Assembly: GCA_017881545.1 (NCBI GenBank)
Contig: JADGQU010000068.1
Coordinates: forward strand, 1 to 9,074
Reading direction: 5' to 3'
Length of the DNA: 9,074 nt
Origin: Gemmatimonadaceae bacterium
GTDB lineage: Bacteria > Gemmatimonadota > Gemmatimonadetes > Gemmatimonadales > Gemmatimonadaceae
Below, piece by piece: positions 1 through 6,639 of this stretch. Position 1 is the first letter of the stretch. Every line of letters begins with the position of its first letter. A model generated the notes under the pieces. The model was given only the letters and a program-made list of their open reading frames with translations. It was not told the origin of the DNA and ran no database searches. The position numbers were made by a program, and so were the translations under genes.

Positions 1-183
1 GAATTTTACGGGCAGAGCTATTTCTGTGATCCGCGCGGACAGATCGTGGCGCAGGCGTCGCGCGACAAGGACGAGCTGATCACGGCGGAGCTGGATCTCG
101 ATAAGATCCGCGAGGTCAGGAATGTCTGGCAGTTCTATCGCGACCGCAGACCGGAAACTTATTCCGGGATTTGTAAGATCTGA
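1..183 (+). CDS. Carbon-nitrogen hydrolase (nitrilase superfamily), C-terminal fragment
   Basis: Frame 1 is open from the window edge to TGA at 181-183 and gives the last 60 residues of a protein whose start lies outside. The tail has FYGQSYFCDPRGQIVAQASR near its beginning and WQFYRDRRPETY near its end. These are typical of the C-terminal strand and tail of nitrilase-superfamily amidases, specifically the beta-ureidopropionase / N-carbamoylputrescine amidase branch. Such enzymes cleave N-carbamoyl amines or N-carbamoyl-beta-amino acids to the free amine plus CO2 and ammonia, in the cytoplasm, in reductive pyrimidine breakdown or agmatine-to-putrescine conversion. The catalytic Glu-Lys-Cys residues are upstream and cannot be checked, so the substrate stays open. 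The family call is firm. It converges on the glycosyltransferase gene across a 52-nt gap. Confidence 0.85.
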   Translation, partial: EFYGQSYFCDPRGQIVAQASRDKDELITAELDLDKIREVRNVWQFYRDRRPETYSGICKI

Positions 184-198
184 CCAACTGCGACTGCA

Positions 199-223
199 GA
201 CTAGCTGCCACCGGCAGGTAGTC
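199..223. terminator. Stem-loop between convergent genes
   Basis: Two 11-nt arms, GACTAGCTGCC and GGCAGGTAGTC, pair around a 3-nt loop (ACC) with a single G/G mismatch. The hairpin lies 16 nt after the hydrolase stop and 13 nt beyond the glycosyltransferase stop on the other strand. Its position suits a shared transcript end for both genes. It lacks a clear T-run on either side, so it is not a textbook intrinsic terminator. It may instead stabilise a 3' end. Confidence 0.4.
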
Positions 224-235
224 GTCCGTTCGTAG

Positions 236-1516
236 TTAAGCCGAGCGAGGAACCGTACTCACCGGACGGATTCCGGCTCCGTGCAGTCGGGCCCGGGCAT
301 TGTGCGCGACGCACACCTCGCGGTAGCTGGCATCGAGCCTGTCGAGCTCTCCTTCCCAGTCCAATCCTTCGGCGGTTTGCCGAGCGCCGATGGCGAGCCT
401 GTCACGTAGGTGGCGATTCATGCAGAGTCGCACGATAGCGTGCGCCATCTCGGTGACGTCGCCGGCCGGGTAGGCGAGCCCGTTCTCTTCGTGCCGCAGG
501 TGCTCGGCGACTCCGCCCGCTGGTGTGGCGATCACCGGAAGTCCGCTGGCCATCGCCTCGAGGACGACGAGGCCGAGGGTCTCCGTTAGCGACGTGAGCA
601 CGAATGCGTCGGCGCTCGCGTAGAGTGGCGGCAGCTCGTGCCTGTGATCCAGAACGCCGAGGAAGGTGACGTCCGGCGATGCGGCACGGCGCAGCGCAGG
701 CTCCTCGGGCCCTCCACCGGCGATGACGAGATGCAAGCTTCCCGCAGGGAGTAGCCCTCGAGCGATTCGGAACGCGTCCAGAATCCGCTCCACTCCCTTT
801 TCGGCCGCGAGGCGTCCGACGTGGAGCACGATGAACTTGCGCTCCAATCCGTTCAGGAGACGGAGCATGGGATCGGCTCGGGACGGGTGAAAGATCTTTG
901 TATCGACTGTGCGACCCCACACCTCGACGTCCCGAAGTCCAAGCGCGAGCAGATCCGCGCGCGCCATCTGCGAGGGGGTGTACGTGCGCAATGCGCGCCC
1001 GTGAAAGCGAGCGATGTAACCGGAGACAGTGCTCTTGAGCCACGGAGCCCCGTACGCCTCGGTATAGCGACTGAAATCCGTATGGTAGGATGAAACCAGA
1101 GGAAGTCCGGCGCGGCGGGCTGCGACCTGACCCAGGCGTCCGATCATGAACTCGGTGGCGCAGTGAACGAGGTCGGGCTGAAACTCTTTCACGGTTCGGG
1201 CGATGCGTCCGTACGCTGGAGCCGCGAGGCGAATGTCCGGGTAAGGCGGGAACGCGACGCTCGGCAACGCTACACGCAGGTCAGGGTTTCCGAAATCGTT
1301 GACGAATTGCCTGACGCGCCACGGCGGATTTCTTGGATACCGTGGCGCGACGACCGCGACTCTCCAACCGCGAGCCCGCAGGCCCGCTACGGCGAGCGCG
1401 GTGACGACGGAAACTCCGTTTACCTGTGGCGGATAAGTATCGGTGCAATAGACGACACCTGGTGCCAGACCTTTTTTCGACGGCAGACGCGGAAGTCCAT
1501 GAAGGGCTAAACACAA
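236..1516 (-). CDS. GT4-family glycosyltransferase (MgtA/PimB/SQD2-like)
   Basis: This 426-residue protein has the two Rossmann domains of a GT-B glycosyltransferase. The N-terminal domain begins at VVYCTDTYPPQVNGVS (residues 21-36), the glycine-rich acceptor-side loop, and contains SSYHTDFSRY at 142-151. The C-terminal donor domain has HVGRLAAEKG at 232-241, with the Arg and Lys that normally contact the nucleotide-sugar phosphates, and the E-x7-E motif E312/E320 in TETLGLVVLEAMASG. Relatives transfer mannose, glucose, galactose or sulfoquinovose from a nucleotide sugar to lipid or glycan acceptors at the inner membrane. Donor and acceptor cannot be read from sequence. The only start that gives the full N-terminal domain is a TTG at 1516. 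The frame has no ATG, GTG or TTG from there up to a stop near 1646, and no good Shine-Dalgarno precedes it. The gene is divergent from the PAP2 gene, which hints at shared glycolipid work (inference). Confidence 0.88.
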   Translation of the reverse strand: MCLALHGLPRLPSKKGLAPGVVYCTDTYPPQVNGVSVVTALAVAGLRARGWRVAVVAPRYPRNPPWRVRQFVNDFGNPDLRVALPSVAFPPYPDIRLAAPAYGRIARTVKEFQPDLVHCATEFMIGRLGQVAARRAGLPLVSSYHTDFSRYTEAYGAPWLKSTVSGYIARFHGRALRTYTPSQMARADLLALGLRDVEVWGRTVDTKIFHPSRADPMLRLLNGLERKFIVLHVGRLAAEKGVERILDAFRIARGLLPAGSLHLVIAGGGPEEPALRRAASPDVTFLGVLDHRHELPPLYASADAFVLTSLTETLGLVVLEAMASGLPVIATPAGGVAEHLRHEENGLAYPAGDVTEMAHAIVRLCMNRHLRDRLAIGARQTAEGLDWEGELDRLDASYREVCVAHNARARLHGAGIRPVSTVPRSA

Positions 1517-1527
1517 GGTAGTTGTGG

Positions 1528-1568
1528 ATCGTAACCAGTTTGTCCGCGATTGGTCACGACTGTGTATT
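1528..1568. promoter_or_regulatory. Possible overlapping divergent promoters
   Basis: The roughly 210-nt gap between the glycosyltransferase and PAP2 starts holds two sigma70-like matches back to back. On the plus strand, TTGTCC (1540-1545), a 17-nt spacer and TGTATT (1563-1568) match 8 of 12 consensus bases. On the minus strand, GTGACC (1557-1552), an 18-nt spacer and TACGAT (1533-1528) also match 8 of 12. The -35 elements interlock, so the two polymerases would compete. The minus-strand version would leave only about 5 nt of leader before the TTG start. Matches of this quality also occur by chance, so confidence is low. Confidence 0.25.
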
Positions 1569-1728
1569 GATCTACATAAACGATGACAGCGTCGGCACTT
1601 ACGGGTTCCGGGCGCATCGTTACAGAGTCGAGGTGCATTCGTTGTCTAACGATGACACACGAATGGTACGATTGGGTGCGGATGCTACACCCGATTCTCG
1701 GTCCGCTACCTCTGAACCCGAGCTGACA

Positions 1729-2253
1729 ATGATCAGCACGACGATACTGCTGTCCAATCTGGGCGCGCGCGATCGCACGCTGTTCCACCGATGCGCGCTC
1801 GCCGATTCGTCGCGCCTTGCACGTGTATTTTGGAAATTCCTCACAAACGCCGGCGGGGCTACCTGCACCATTCTCGCGGCGACACTGCCCCTTCTAATTG
1901 GCGGGGCGGCCGCGGACATAGGACGGCACGCGCTCGCGACGCTCATGTTGTCACACCTGATCGTCCAGGTCATCAAGCGCACGGTTGGACGACCACGTCC
2001 GTCGCGCGGAACCACCGCGACGGCGCTCATCGCTGAGCCCGATCGCTTTTCGTTTCCCTCGGGACACGCGGCAGCGGCGATGTCGGTCGCTTTCATCTAC
2101 GCGAGTGCCTACCCGTCGCTGGCGTTACCGCTGGTCGTGCTCGCCGTCGGCATCGGGATGTCGCGGGTGTTCCTGGGGGTGCACTACCCGGGCGATGTCA
2201 TCATCGGACAGATCATCGCAGTTCTCACTGGAGTGGCAGTTCTTCAGGGGTAG
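1729..2253 (+). CDS. PAP2-family membrane phosphatase
   Basis: The 174-residue protein carries all three motifs of the type 2 phosphatidic acid phosphatase family: K83-x6-R90-P91 (KRTVGRPRP), P110-S-G-H113 (FPSGHAAAA), and S145-R-x5-H152-x3-D156 (SRVFLGVHYPGD). H152 is the expected nucleophile and H113 the acid/base. Hydrophobic segments near 46-63, 68-83, 114-127, 131-144 and 156-172 make it an integral membrane enzyme. Family members remove phosphate from phosphatidate, undecaprenyl pyrophosphate or similar lipid phosphates, usually on the outer face of the inner membrane. The ATG at 1729 is preferred because it starts the compact N-terminus (ARDRTLFHRCAL) usual in short PAP2 proteins. The frame is open upstream to 1522, and an ATG at 1663 would add 22 polar residues. 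Neither start has a clear Shine-Dalgarno. The exact lipid is unknown. Confidence 0.85.
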   Translation: MISTTILLSNLGARDRTLFHRCALADSSRLARVFWKFLTNAGGATCTILAATLPLLIGGAAADIGRHALATLMLSHLIVQVIKRTVGRPRPSRGTTATALIAEPDRFSFPSGHAAAAMSVAFIYASAYPSLALPLVVLAVGIGMSRVFLGVHYPGDVIIGQIIAVLTGVAVLQG

Positions 2254-2369
2254 TTTTGCACGCAACCCATTGCCGACCCGCCGACGCCCCTGGCCGATAG
2301 TCATAAGTTGCAGTTCAAACCCGAATGGCTCGCTCTAGCGTGAGTACTGTCCGGGACTAAATTCGCGGA

Positions 2370-3503
2370 ATGGCCCCGCGCGATTTCGAGATCGACAAGG
2401 ACATTCGCCGCGCTTCGACGCTGCCTGCTCGCGTCTACTCGGACCCGGAGTACTTCGAGCTCCAGAAGGATCGCGTTTTTGCGCGCAGCTGGCAGTGGGT
2501 TGGCGATGCCGCGCGTGTCAAAGCTCCCGGACGCGTCGCTCCATTTACACTGCTTGATGGTTGTCTCAACGAGCCGCTCGTTCTGACCTCGGACGACGAG
2601 GGCGCGGTGCGTTGCCTGTCGAACGTCTGCACGCATCGCGGCGCGATCGTGGTCGAGGGCGAGGGACACGCGCGGTCGCTTCGCTGCAGATACCACGGAC
2701 GCAAGTACTCGCTCGACGGCAAGTTCGTGTCGATGCCCGAGTTCGACACGACGGTGGGCTTTCCCTCGGAGAAGGACAATCTTCCTCAGTTGCCGCTCGA
2801 GCGTTTCGGTCCGCTTCTCTTCAGCGGCCTCGCTCCCGAGATGCCGTTCGACGAATGGATCGCGCCGGTGCGTGAGCGTGTGTCGTTCATGCCGCTCGAT
2901 GAGTTCGCGCGCGACACCGCGACATCGCAGGACTATCTCATCAACGCCAACTGGGCGCTCTACTGCGACAACTATCTCGAGGAGTTTCACATCCCGTACG
3001 TGCATGCGGCATTGGCGGAGAAGATCGACTACGCCGGCTATCGCACCGAGAGATACCGCTATGGGAATCTTCAGCTGGGAATCGCAAAGGCTGGAGAGCC
3101 CGCGTTCGATCTGCCGAAGGGGCATCCCAACGCCAGCGAGCGCGTGGGCGCGTTCTACTTCTGGTTGTTCCCGAACATCATGTTCAATTTCTATCCGTGG
3201 GGACTGTCGCTCAACGTCGTGACGCCCCTCGCGGCTGGCCGAACGAAAGTCGCGTTTCATTCTTACGTGTGGAATTCCGCGCTCCGCGAGAGCGGAGTTG
3301 GCGCGGGGCTGCATCGCGTCGAGATGGAAGACGAAGAAGTAGTGGAGTCGGTGCAGCGCGGAGTGCGGTCGCGTCTCTATGACCGTGGCCGGTACTCGGA
3401 GCGGCGGGAGGTGGGCACGCACCATTTCCACGAGATGCTCGCCGACTTCATGGCCAGGCCGCCGGCCACGAATGGCTCGTCGCGACTGACGCATCGCGGG
3501 TGA
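2370..3503 (+). CDS. Rieske non-heme iron oxygenase, alpha-subunit type
   Basis: This 377-residue protein has a Rieske domain at about 40-130 with the [2Fe-2S] ligands C87-x-H89-x16-C106-x2-H109 (CTHRG, CRYHG). A catalytic domain follows at about 180-360. The mononuclear iron site reads DNYLEEFHIPYVH (200-212), giving H207 and H212. D321 in MEDEEVVES is the likely third ligand, and E204 sits where the electron-bridging acid of this family lies. The motifs NYLEEFHIPYVH, ESVQRGVRSR and HHFHEMLADF resemble single-component oxygenases of the choline monooxygenase / glycine-betaine (GbcA) / stachydrine demethylase group more than classical dihydroxylating dioxygenases. Such enzymes hydroxylate or demethylate small substrates in the cytoplasm using electrons from a separate reductase. 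No reductase, ferredoxin or beta subunit is in the window. The 116-nt gap before it has no convincing promoter. Its last 4 nt overlap the permease gene, so substrate uptake and oxidation are probably linked. Confidence 0.9.
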   Translation: MAPRDFEIDKDIRRASTLPARVYSDPEYFELQKDRVFARSWQWVGDAARVKAPGRVAPFTLLDGCLNEPLVLTSDDEGAVRCLSNVCTHRGAIVVEGEGHARSLRCRYHGRKYSLDGKFVSMPEFDTTVGFPSEKDNLPQLPLERFGPLLFSGLAPEMPFDEWIAPVRERVSFMPLDEFARDTATSQDYLINANWALYCDNYLEEFHIPYVHAALAEKIDYAGYRTERYRYGNLQLGIAKAGEPAFDLPKGHPNASERVGAFYFWLFPNIMFNFYPWGLSLNVVTPLAAGRTKVAFHSYVWNSALRESGVGAGLHRVEMEDEEVVESVQRGVRSRLYDRGRYSERREVGTHHFHEMLADFMARPPATNGSSRLTHRG

Positions 3504-4867
3504 CAGAGCCCGCGGCCACAAAAAACCCGGCGAGCGCCCGTGCCGCTCGACCGGCGCGGAGCCTTCTCACCGTACTCGGAGTCGTGTTCGGTGTTTCGGT
3601 GATCGTCGGCAATACCGTCGGCTCGGGAATTCTGCGCACGCCCGGCGAGATCGCTCAACATTTGCCGAGCGTGCCACTCTTCTTGAGTGTGTGGGTGATG
3701 GGAGCGGTGTACGCCGCGTTCGGCGCGAACACGTTGGCCGAGCTCGGCACGATGATGCCGGAGTCGGGTGGGTTCACTGTCTTCGTCCGGCGCGGTCTGG
3801 GTCCTTACGCCGGATTCGTCATCGGCTGGAGCGACTGGCTATCTACATGTAGCAGCGCGGCGCTGGCGGCAATCGTAATCGGCGAATACGCGGCGCTGCT
3901 CTTTGGGTGGGACAAGAGCGCGGCCTCGATGATTGGATTAGCGGTCATTCTCGGCTTTGGCGTGCTGCAGTGGATCGGCGTCAAGTCGGGCAGCAGAGCG
4001 CAGATGATCACCGCCATCGCGAAGACCGGAGCATTCATCGTTCTCATCATCGCATGCTTTATGTGGGGTCGCGGGCCGACTGTGCAGACGACCGACACCG
4101 CGCGTCTCGCCGTGCCGAGCGGATTCGCGCTCGTCACCGCGCTCGTCCTGTCGATGCAGGCGGTGATCTTTACGTACGATGGCTATTACGCGATCACGTA
4201 CTTCTCGGGCGAAGTGCGCGATCCGGCACGGGAGATTCCGCGCAGCATCTTCGGAGGCGTAGTGGCGGTTGGGCTTCTGTACGTGCTGGTGAATCTCGCC
4301 TTCCTCTACGTCCTGCCTCTCTCCAAGATGGCCGGCGACCCGCTCGTCGCAGGCTCGGCGGCCCGAGAAGTTTTCGGAGCAAAGGGCGACACGGTCCTGC
4401 GGTTGATCATGATCGTCTCGCTATTGAGCGCGGTCAACGCGTTTCAGTTGATGGCGTCGCGCGTTCTGTACCGGCTGGGTGCGGTGGGATTTCTGCCGTC
4501 GGCGGAGTACGTGAATCGCGGCGGGACACCATCCGTGGGATTGTTGCTCAGCACGATTGTCGCTCTCGCGCTGGTGATCACGGGAACCTTTGAGCTCGTG
4601 CTCGCAGTCACGGCTTTCTTTTTCGTGTCGAACTACGTGCTGACGTTCGCCAGTCTCCTGGTACTACGGAAGAAAGAGCCCGATGCTCCTCGGCCATACC
4701 GCGCGAAGGGGCATCCGTGGACGACGGGCGGAGTCTTCGTACTTTCCGTCGCCTTCCTTGTGGGCGCGGTGGCGGCTGATACCCGAAACAGCGTTTATTC
4801 GCTCATTCTTCTGGCGCTGAGCTGGCCCCTCTATTTGCTCGTTCGGCCGAAGATCGATTTGGGGTAG
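3500..4867 (+). CDS. APC-superfamily amino acid/amine permease
   Basis: This 455-residue polytopic protein has about 12 hydrophobic segments, starting at LLTVLGVVFGVSVIVGN (22-38). The first segment contains the APC signature GNTVGSGILRTPGE (37-50), the unwound helix-1 substrate-binding region. Helix 6 and its following loop carry FTYDGYYAITYF and GEVRDPAREIPRSI (237-250), a hallmark of the amino acid-polyamine-organocation transporters of the LAT type. It should import or exchange an amino acid or related amine across the inner membrane. The specific substrate cannot be read. The start is the GTG at 3500, which overlaps the oxygenase stop in GTGA. That 4-nt overlap with no strong independent Shine-Dalgarno implies translational coupling. 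The stop TAG at 4865-4867 is directly followed by the stop of the opposing gene. Confidence 0.92.
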   Translation: MTEPAATKNPASARAARPARSLLTVLGVVFGVSVIVGNTVGSGILRTPGEIAQHLPSVPLFLSVWVMGAVYAAFGANTLAELGTMMPESGGFTVFVRRGLGPYAGFVIGWSDWLSTCSSAALAAIVIGEYAALLFGWDKSAASMIGLAVILGFGVLQWIGVKSGSRAQMITAIAKTGAFIVLIIACFMWGRGPTVQTTDTARLAVPSGFALVTALVLSMQAVIFTYDGYYAITYFSGEVRDPAREIPRSIFGGVVAVGLLYVLVNLAFLYVLPLSKMAGDPLVAGSAAREVFGAKGDTVLRLIMIVSLLSAVNAFQLMASRVLYRLGAVGFLPSAEYVNRGGTPSVGLLLSTIVALALVITGTFELVLAVTAFFFVSNYVLTFASLLVLRKKEPDAPRPYRAKGHPWTTGGVFVLSVAFLVGAVAADTRNSVYSLILLALSWPLYLLVRPKIDLG

Positions 4868-6352
4868 TCAGGGTCGCCTCGAAGGCTCGCTCCACTGCCC
4901 ATCATCGATGCACTTCGGCCGGTTCCAAGTGCGCAGTGCGCGATCAGCCGCGCGAACACTCCGGTTCCACTCAAACCATCGACGCTCTGTCGGGGGCGAG
5001 ACGCACGCGAGCCTCGTTTCCCAATCGGCGCGGGCGACCGTAGGTATCTCGCCCCGTCGCGACAACAGGGTTGGGATCGCATCACCCGATAGGGTACTGG
5101 CGTAATACCCGTCGAATTTTCCGGTTTCCAACGCGCGGTCGATATTCCGGTTGACGATCCAGGCTTCGTAGTTCCAGAAGACCATTACCGTGAAAACCCC
5201 CAGCCCGATCTCCGCTACGCGCCTTCCGAAGGAAATCGAGATTGAGCCTCGAGCAACCTCAATCGCGAGCGCGAACAAGGCGAGGGCCATGGCCACCATG
5301 TAAGCCTGGGGAAACACCCGAGCGGTAGTGAATCCATAGACCTGCTCGTAGAGGATTACCCGGTGGAACGCGGAGAAGAGCACCAGTTCGAGGGCGAGAA
5401 GGAGCACCAGCTCCAGCCGCGTCAATTTCTGTCGTTCAGGAGCGGTCGCGTCAGCGGGCCGGGTGTATTCCAGAATCAGGATGATCGCGCCGACGATTGT
5501 CGCAACGAATGAAAGTTCTCCAAAACCGCGCCGCGCGTACTCGGCGAACGTAACCCCGCTATTCATCGACGCCGGTGGTGGATGGATGAAATAGGAGATC
5601 TGCAGCAACACGAAAAGCCAGAGCACGACGTTCGCGCTCCAGAGCATCATCTGTTGCTCCAGCACACCTATCGTCGACAGTCGAGGAACCCGCATAGGAG
5701 GAAAATTCGCCGCGGTCTGTCGCAGCGCGATCGAGTTGGCTCCGAGCGTGAGCGAGAGGAGGAAGACGAAGAAGAGCATCCGTGGCGGGAAGGACCAGTC
5801 CGGCAGCCAGCCGGTGATTCGATCATTGGTCCAGCGAATTACGGGATCCGCGTCGCCGAGCAGGACGAAAAGAAGGATCACCAAAGGGGCAGAGAGTAGA
5901 ACTCCCCGAACAATGGAGCTGGCGCGAGGCGAAGAGATCGAACGTGGAGCGCCTGCCGCTTCGTACAACGCTGCCCTCCAGACACGAAACGGGGCAAGGT
6001 ACGGCACGTGGGCCAGCAGTCTTGCCGACAGCTCACTCCATGAACCGGCGCCGATTACGAGGACGGCGAGACCAAGGAGCATGGCATCGCTGAGAACGAC
6101 GGGAGCCCGGATCATCGCGTTGTCGCTCGTGGCGAGCCCGAAGCTGAGCACCGTGGCCCAGGTCAACAGTACGATCAGCGGGGCCTCGACTTTCTTCCTG
6201 GTTGCCAGTCGCGACAGGAGAACTGAGACGGAGGCGAGCGCGACCCAGATTGGCCAGTTGATCCCCGCCTCGGCGGAAAAGAGAAGGGCAGTTCCCACGG
6301 CTGAGGTGAGAATGGCGGCGGTCCAGGATATTGCGGCGGGGGCAACGCGCAT
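4868..6352 (-). CDS. DUF4173-type polytopic membrane protein
   Basis: This 494-residue protein has roughly ten to twelve hydrophobic segments, including 8-26, 34-47, 58-73, 88-102, 150-165, 192-206, 239-255, 281-295, 314-330, 346-366 and 382-397. Three stretches match what I know of the DUF4173 family: TFAEYARRGFGELSFVA (268-284), LYEQVYGFTTARVFPQAYMV (334-353) and the post-membrane segment NRNIDRALETGKFD with SGDAIPTLL (401-430). The soluble tail, about 400-494, is rich in Arg and Trp. The biochemical function of the family is unknown. Some members sit beside small winged-helix regulators, but none is visible here. The ATG at 6352 is the first in frame and begins a plausible membrane helix. 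The gene shares no intergenic space with the permease at its 3' end and is divergent from fusA. Confidence 0.8.
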   Translation of the reverse strand: MRVAPAAISWTAAILTSAVGTALLFSAEAGINWPIWVALASVSVLLSRLATRKKVEAPLIVLLTWATVLSFGLATSDNAMIRAPVVLSDAMLLGLAVLVIGAGSWSELSARLLAHVPYLAPFRVWRAALYEAAGAPRSISSPRASSIVRGVLLSAPLVILLFVLLGDADPVIRWTNDRITGWLPDWSFPPRMLFFVFLLSLTLGANSIALRQTAANFPPMRVPRLSTIGVLEQQMMLWSANVVLWLFVLLQISYFIHPPPASMNSGVTFAEYARRGFGELSFVATIVGAIILILEYTRPADATAPERQKLTRLELVLLLALELVLFSAFHRVILYEQVYGFTTARVFPQAYMVAMALALFALAIEVARGSISISFGRRVAEIGLGVFTVMVFWNYEAWIVNRNIDRALETGKFDGYYASTLSGDAIPTLLSRRGEIPTVARADWETRLACVSPPTERRWFEWNRSVRAADRALRTWNRPKCIDDGQWSEPSRRP

Positions 6353-6361
6353 GGGGTCCAG

Positions 6362-6385
6362 TTGTTAGTACAGAGTACTTTACAA
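6362..6385. promoter_or_regulatory. Operator-like palindrome before the DUF4173 gene
   Basis: A 24-nt imperfect inverted repeat has the perfect core AGTAC-AGA-GTACT (6367-6379). Outer arms TTGT and ACAA (6362-6365 and 6382-6385) are matched with a 1-nt offset. It overlaps the proposed -10 box and lies 9 nt before the start codon, the normal place for a repressor site. The regulator is unknown and not encoded in the window. Confidence 0.45.
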
Positions 6386-6405
6386 CACAAAGGAGATTGC
6401 CACAA
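6377..6405 (-). promoter_or_regulatory. Candidate sigma70 promoter of the DUF4173 gene
   Basis: Read on the minus strand, TTGTGG (6405-6400), a 17-nt spacer and TAAAGT (6382-6377) match 7 of 12 consensus bases with ideal spacing. The -10 box lies inside the palindrome. Transcription would begin near 6370, leaving a leader of about 18 nt before the ATG at 6352. Confidence 0.4.
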
Positions 6406-6425
6406 GTGCTTTCTCGTAGTTTTTC

Positions 6426-6437
6426 GATACCGGTCCC
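6426..6437 (+). repeat. Direct repeat GATACCGGTCCC, copy 1
   Basis: This is an exact 12-nt match to the copy at 6628-6639, and both are followed by one variable base and then TT. It contains the self-complementary ACCGGT. Copy 1 sits immediately upstream of the candidate fusA -35 box TTGACT. Confidence 0.6.
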
Positions 6438-6438
6438 A

Positions 6439-6466
6439 TTGACTTAGCCTCTTCGCCGAATACCTT
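6439..6466 (+). promoter_or_regulatory. Candidate fusA-tuf promoter
   Basis: TTGACT (6439-6444) matches five of six -35 consensus bases. After 16 nt comes TACCTT (6461-6466), only three of six for a -10 box. It points toward fusA and would give a leader of about 265 nt. I saw no better match closer to the gene, but the weak -10 keeps confidence low. Confidence 0.3.
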
Positions 6467-6627
6467 TACAAGGCTATGGCGGAACGCAGCTTAACGCGCC
6501 CGCACGAACACCAAAATTTACTCGCCGATTCAGCCCGCTCGCGCGGGCAACCGTCTTAAAAAGCGGTCGGCGCGCCTCGAGTCCCCACCCGCGAAACAGT
6601 TGCGAGTGCACCCGGCGGCAGCGGATG

Positions 6628-6639
6628 GATACCGGTCCC
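6628..6639 (+). repeat. Direct repeat GATACCGGTCCC, copy 2
   Basis: This second exact copy of the 12-mer lies 202 nt downstream of the first. Its GTCCC end forms the left arm of a 5-bp hairpin with GGGAC at 6645-6649 (loop GTTCA). Copy 1 cannot form this hairpin, because GGGAC does not follow it. Confidence 0.6.

Noticed and set aside
2301..3521. A 406-codon open frame on the minus strand opposite the Rieske oxygenase
   Set aside because: The translation is rich in Arg, His and Glu with no recognisable domain. It lies wholly across a clear oxygenase gene, as expected for antisense frames in GC-rich DNA.
3907..4593. A 228-codon plus-strand frame within the permease
   Set aside because: It is out of frame with the permease, whose transmembrane pattern and APC motifs are unambiguous. 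The alternative product is Arg-rich and featureless.
5736..6368. A 210-codon plus-strand frame opposite the DUF4173 gene
   Set aside because: Low-complexity Arg/Ser/Thr translation. The minus-strand reading has membrane helices and family motifs.
6533..6548. GC-rich hairpin before fusA as an intrinsic terminator
   Set aside because: A T-run is absent after it on both strands and no gene ends nearby, so it is described only as a leader stem.
6569..6576. GGCGCGCC palindrome
   Set aside because: An isolated 8-nt GC palindrome is expected by chance in DNA of this composition, and no second copy was seen nearby.
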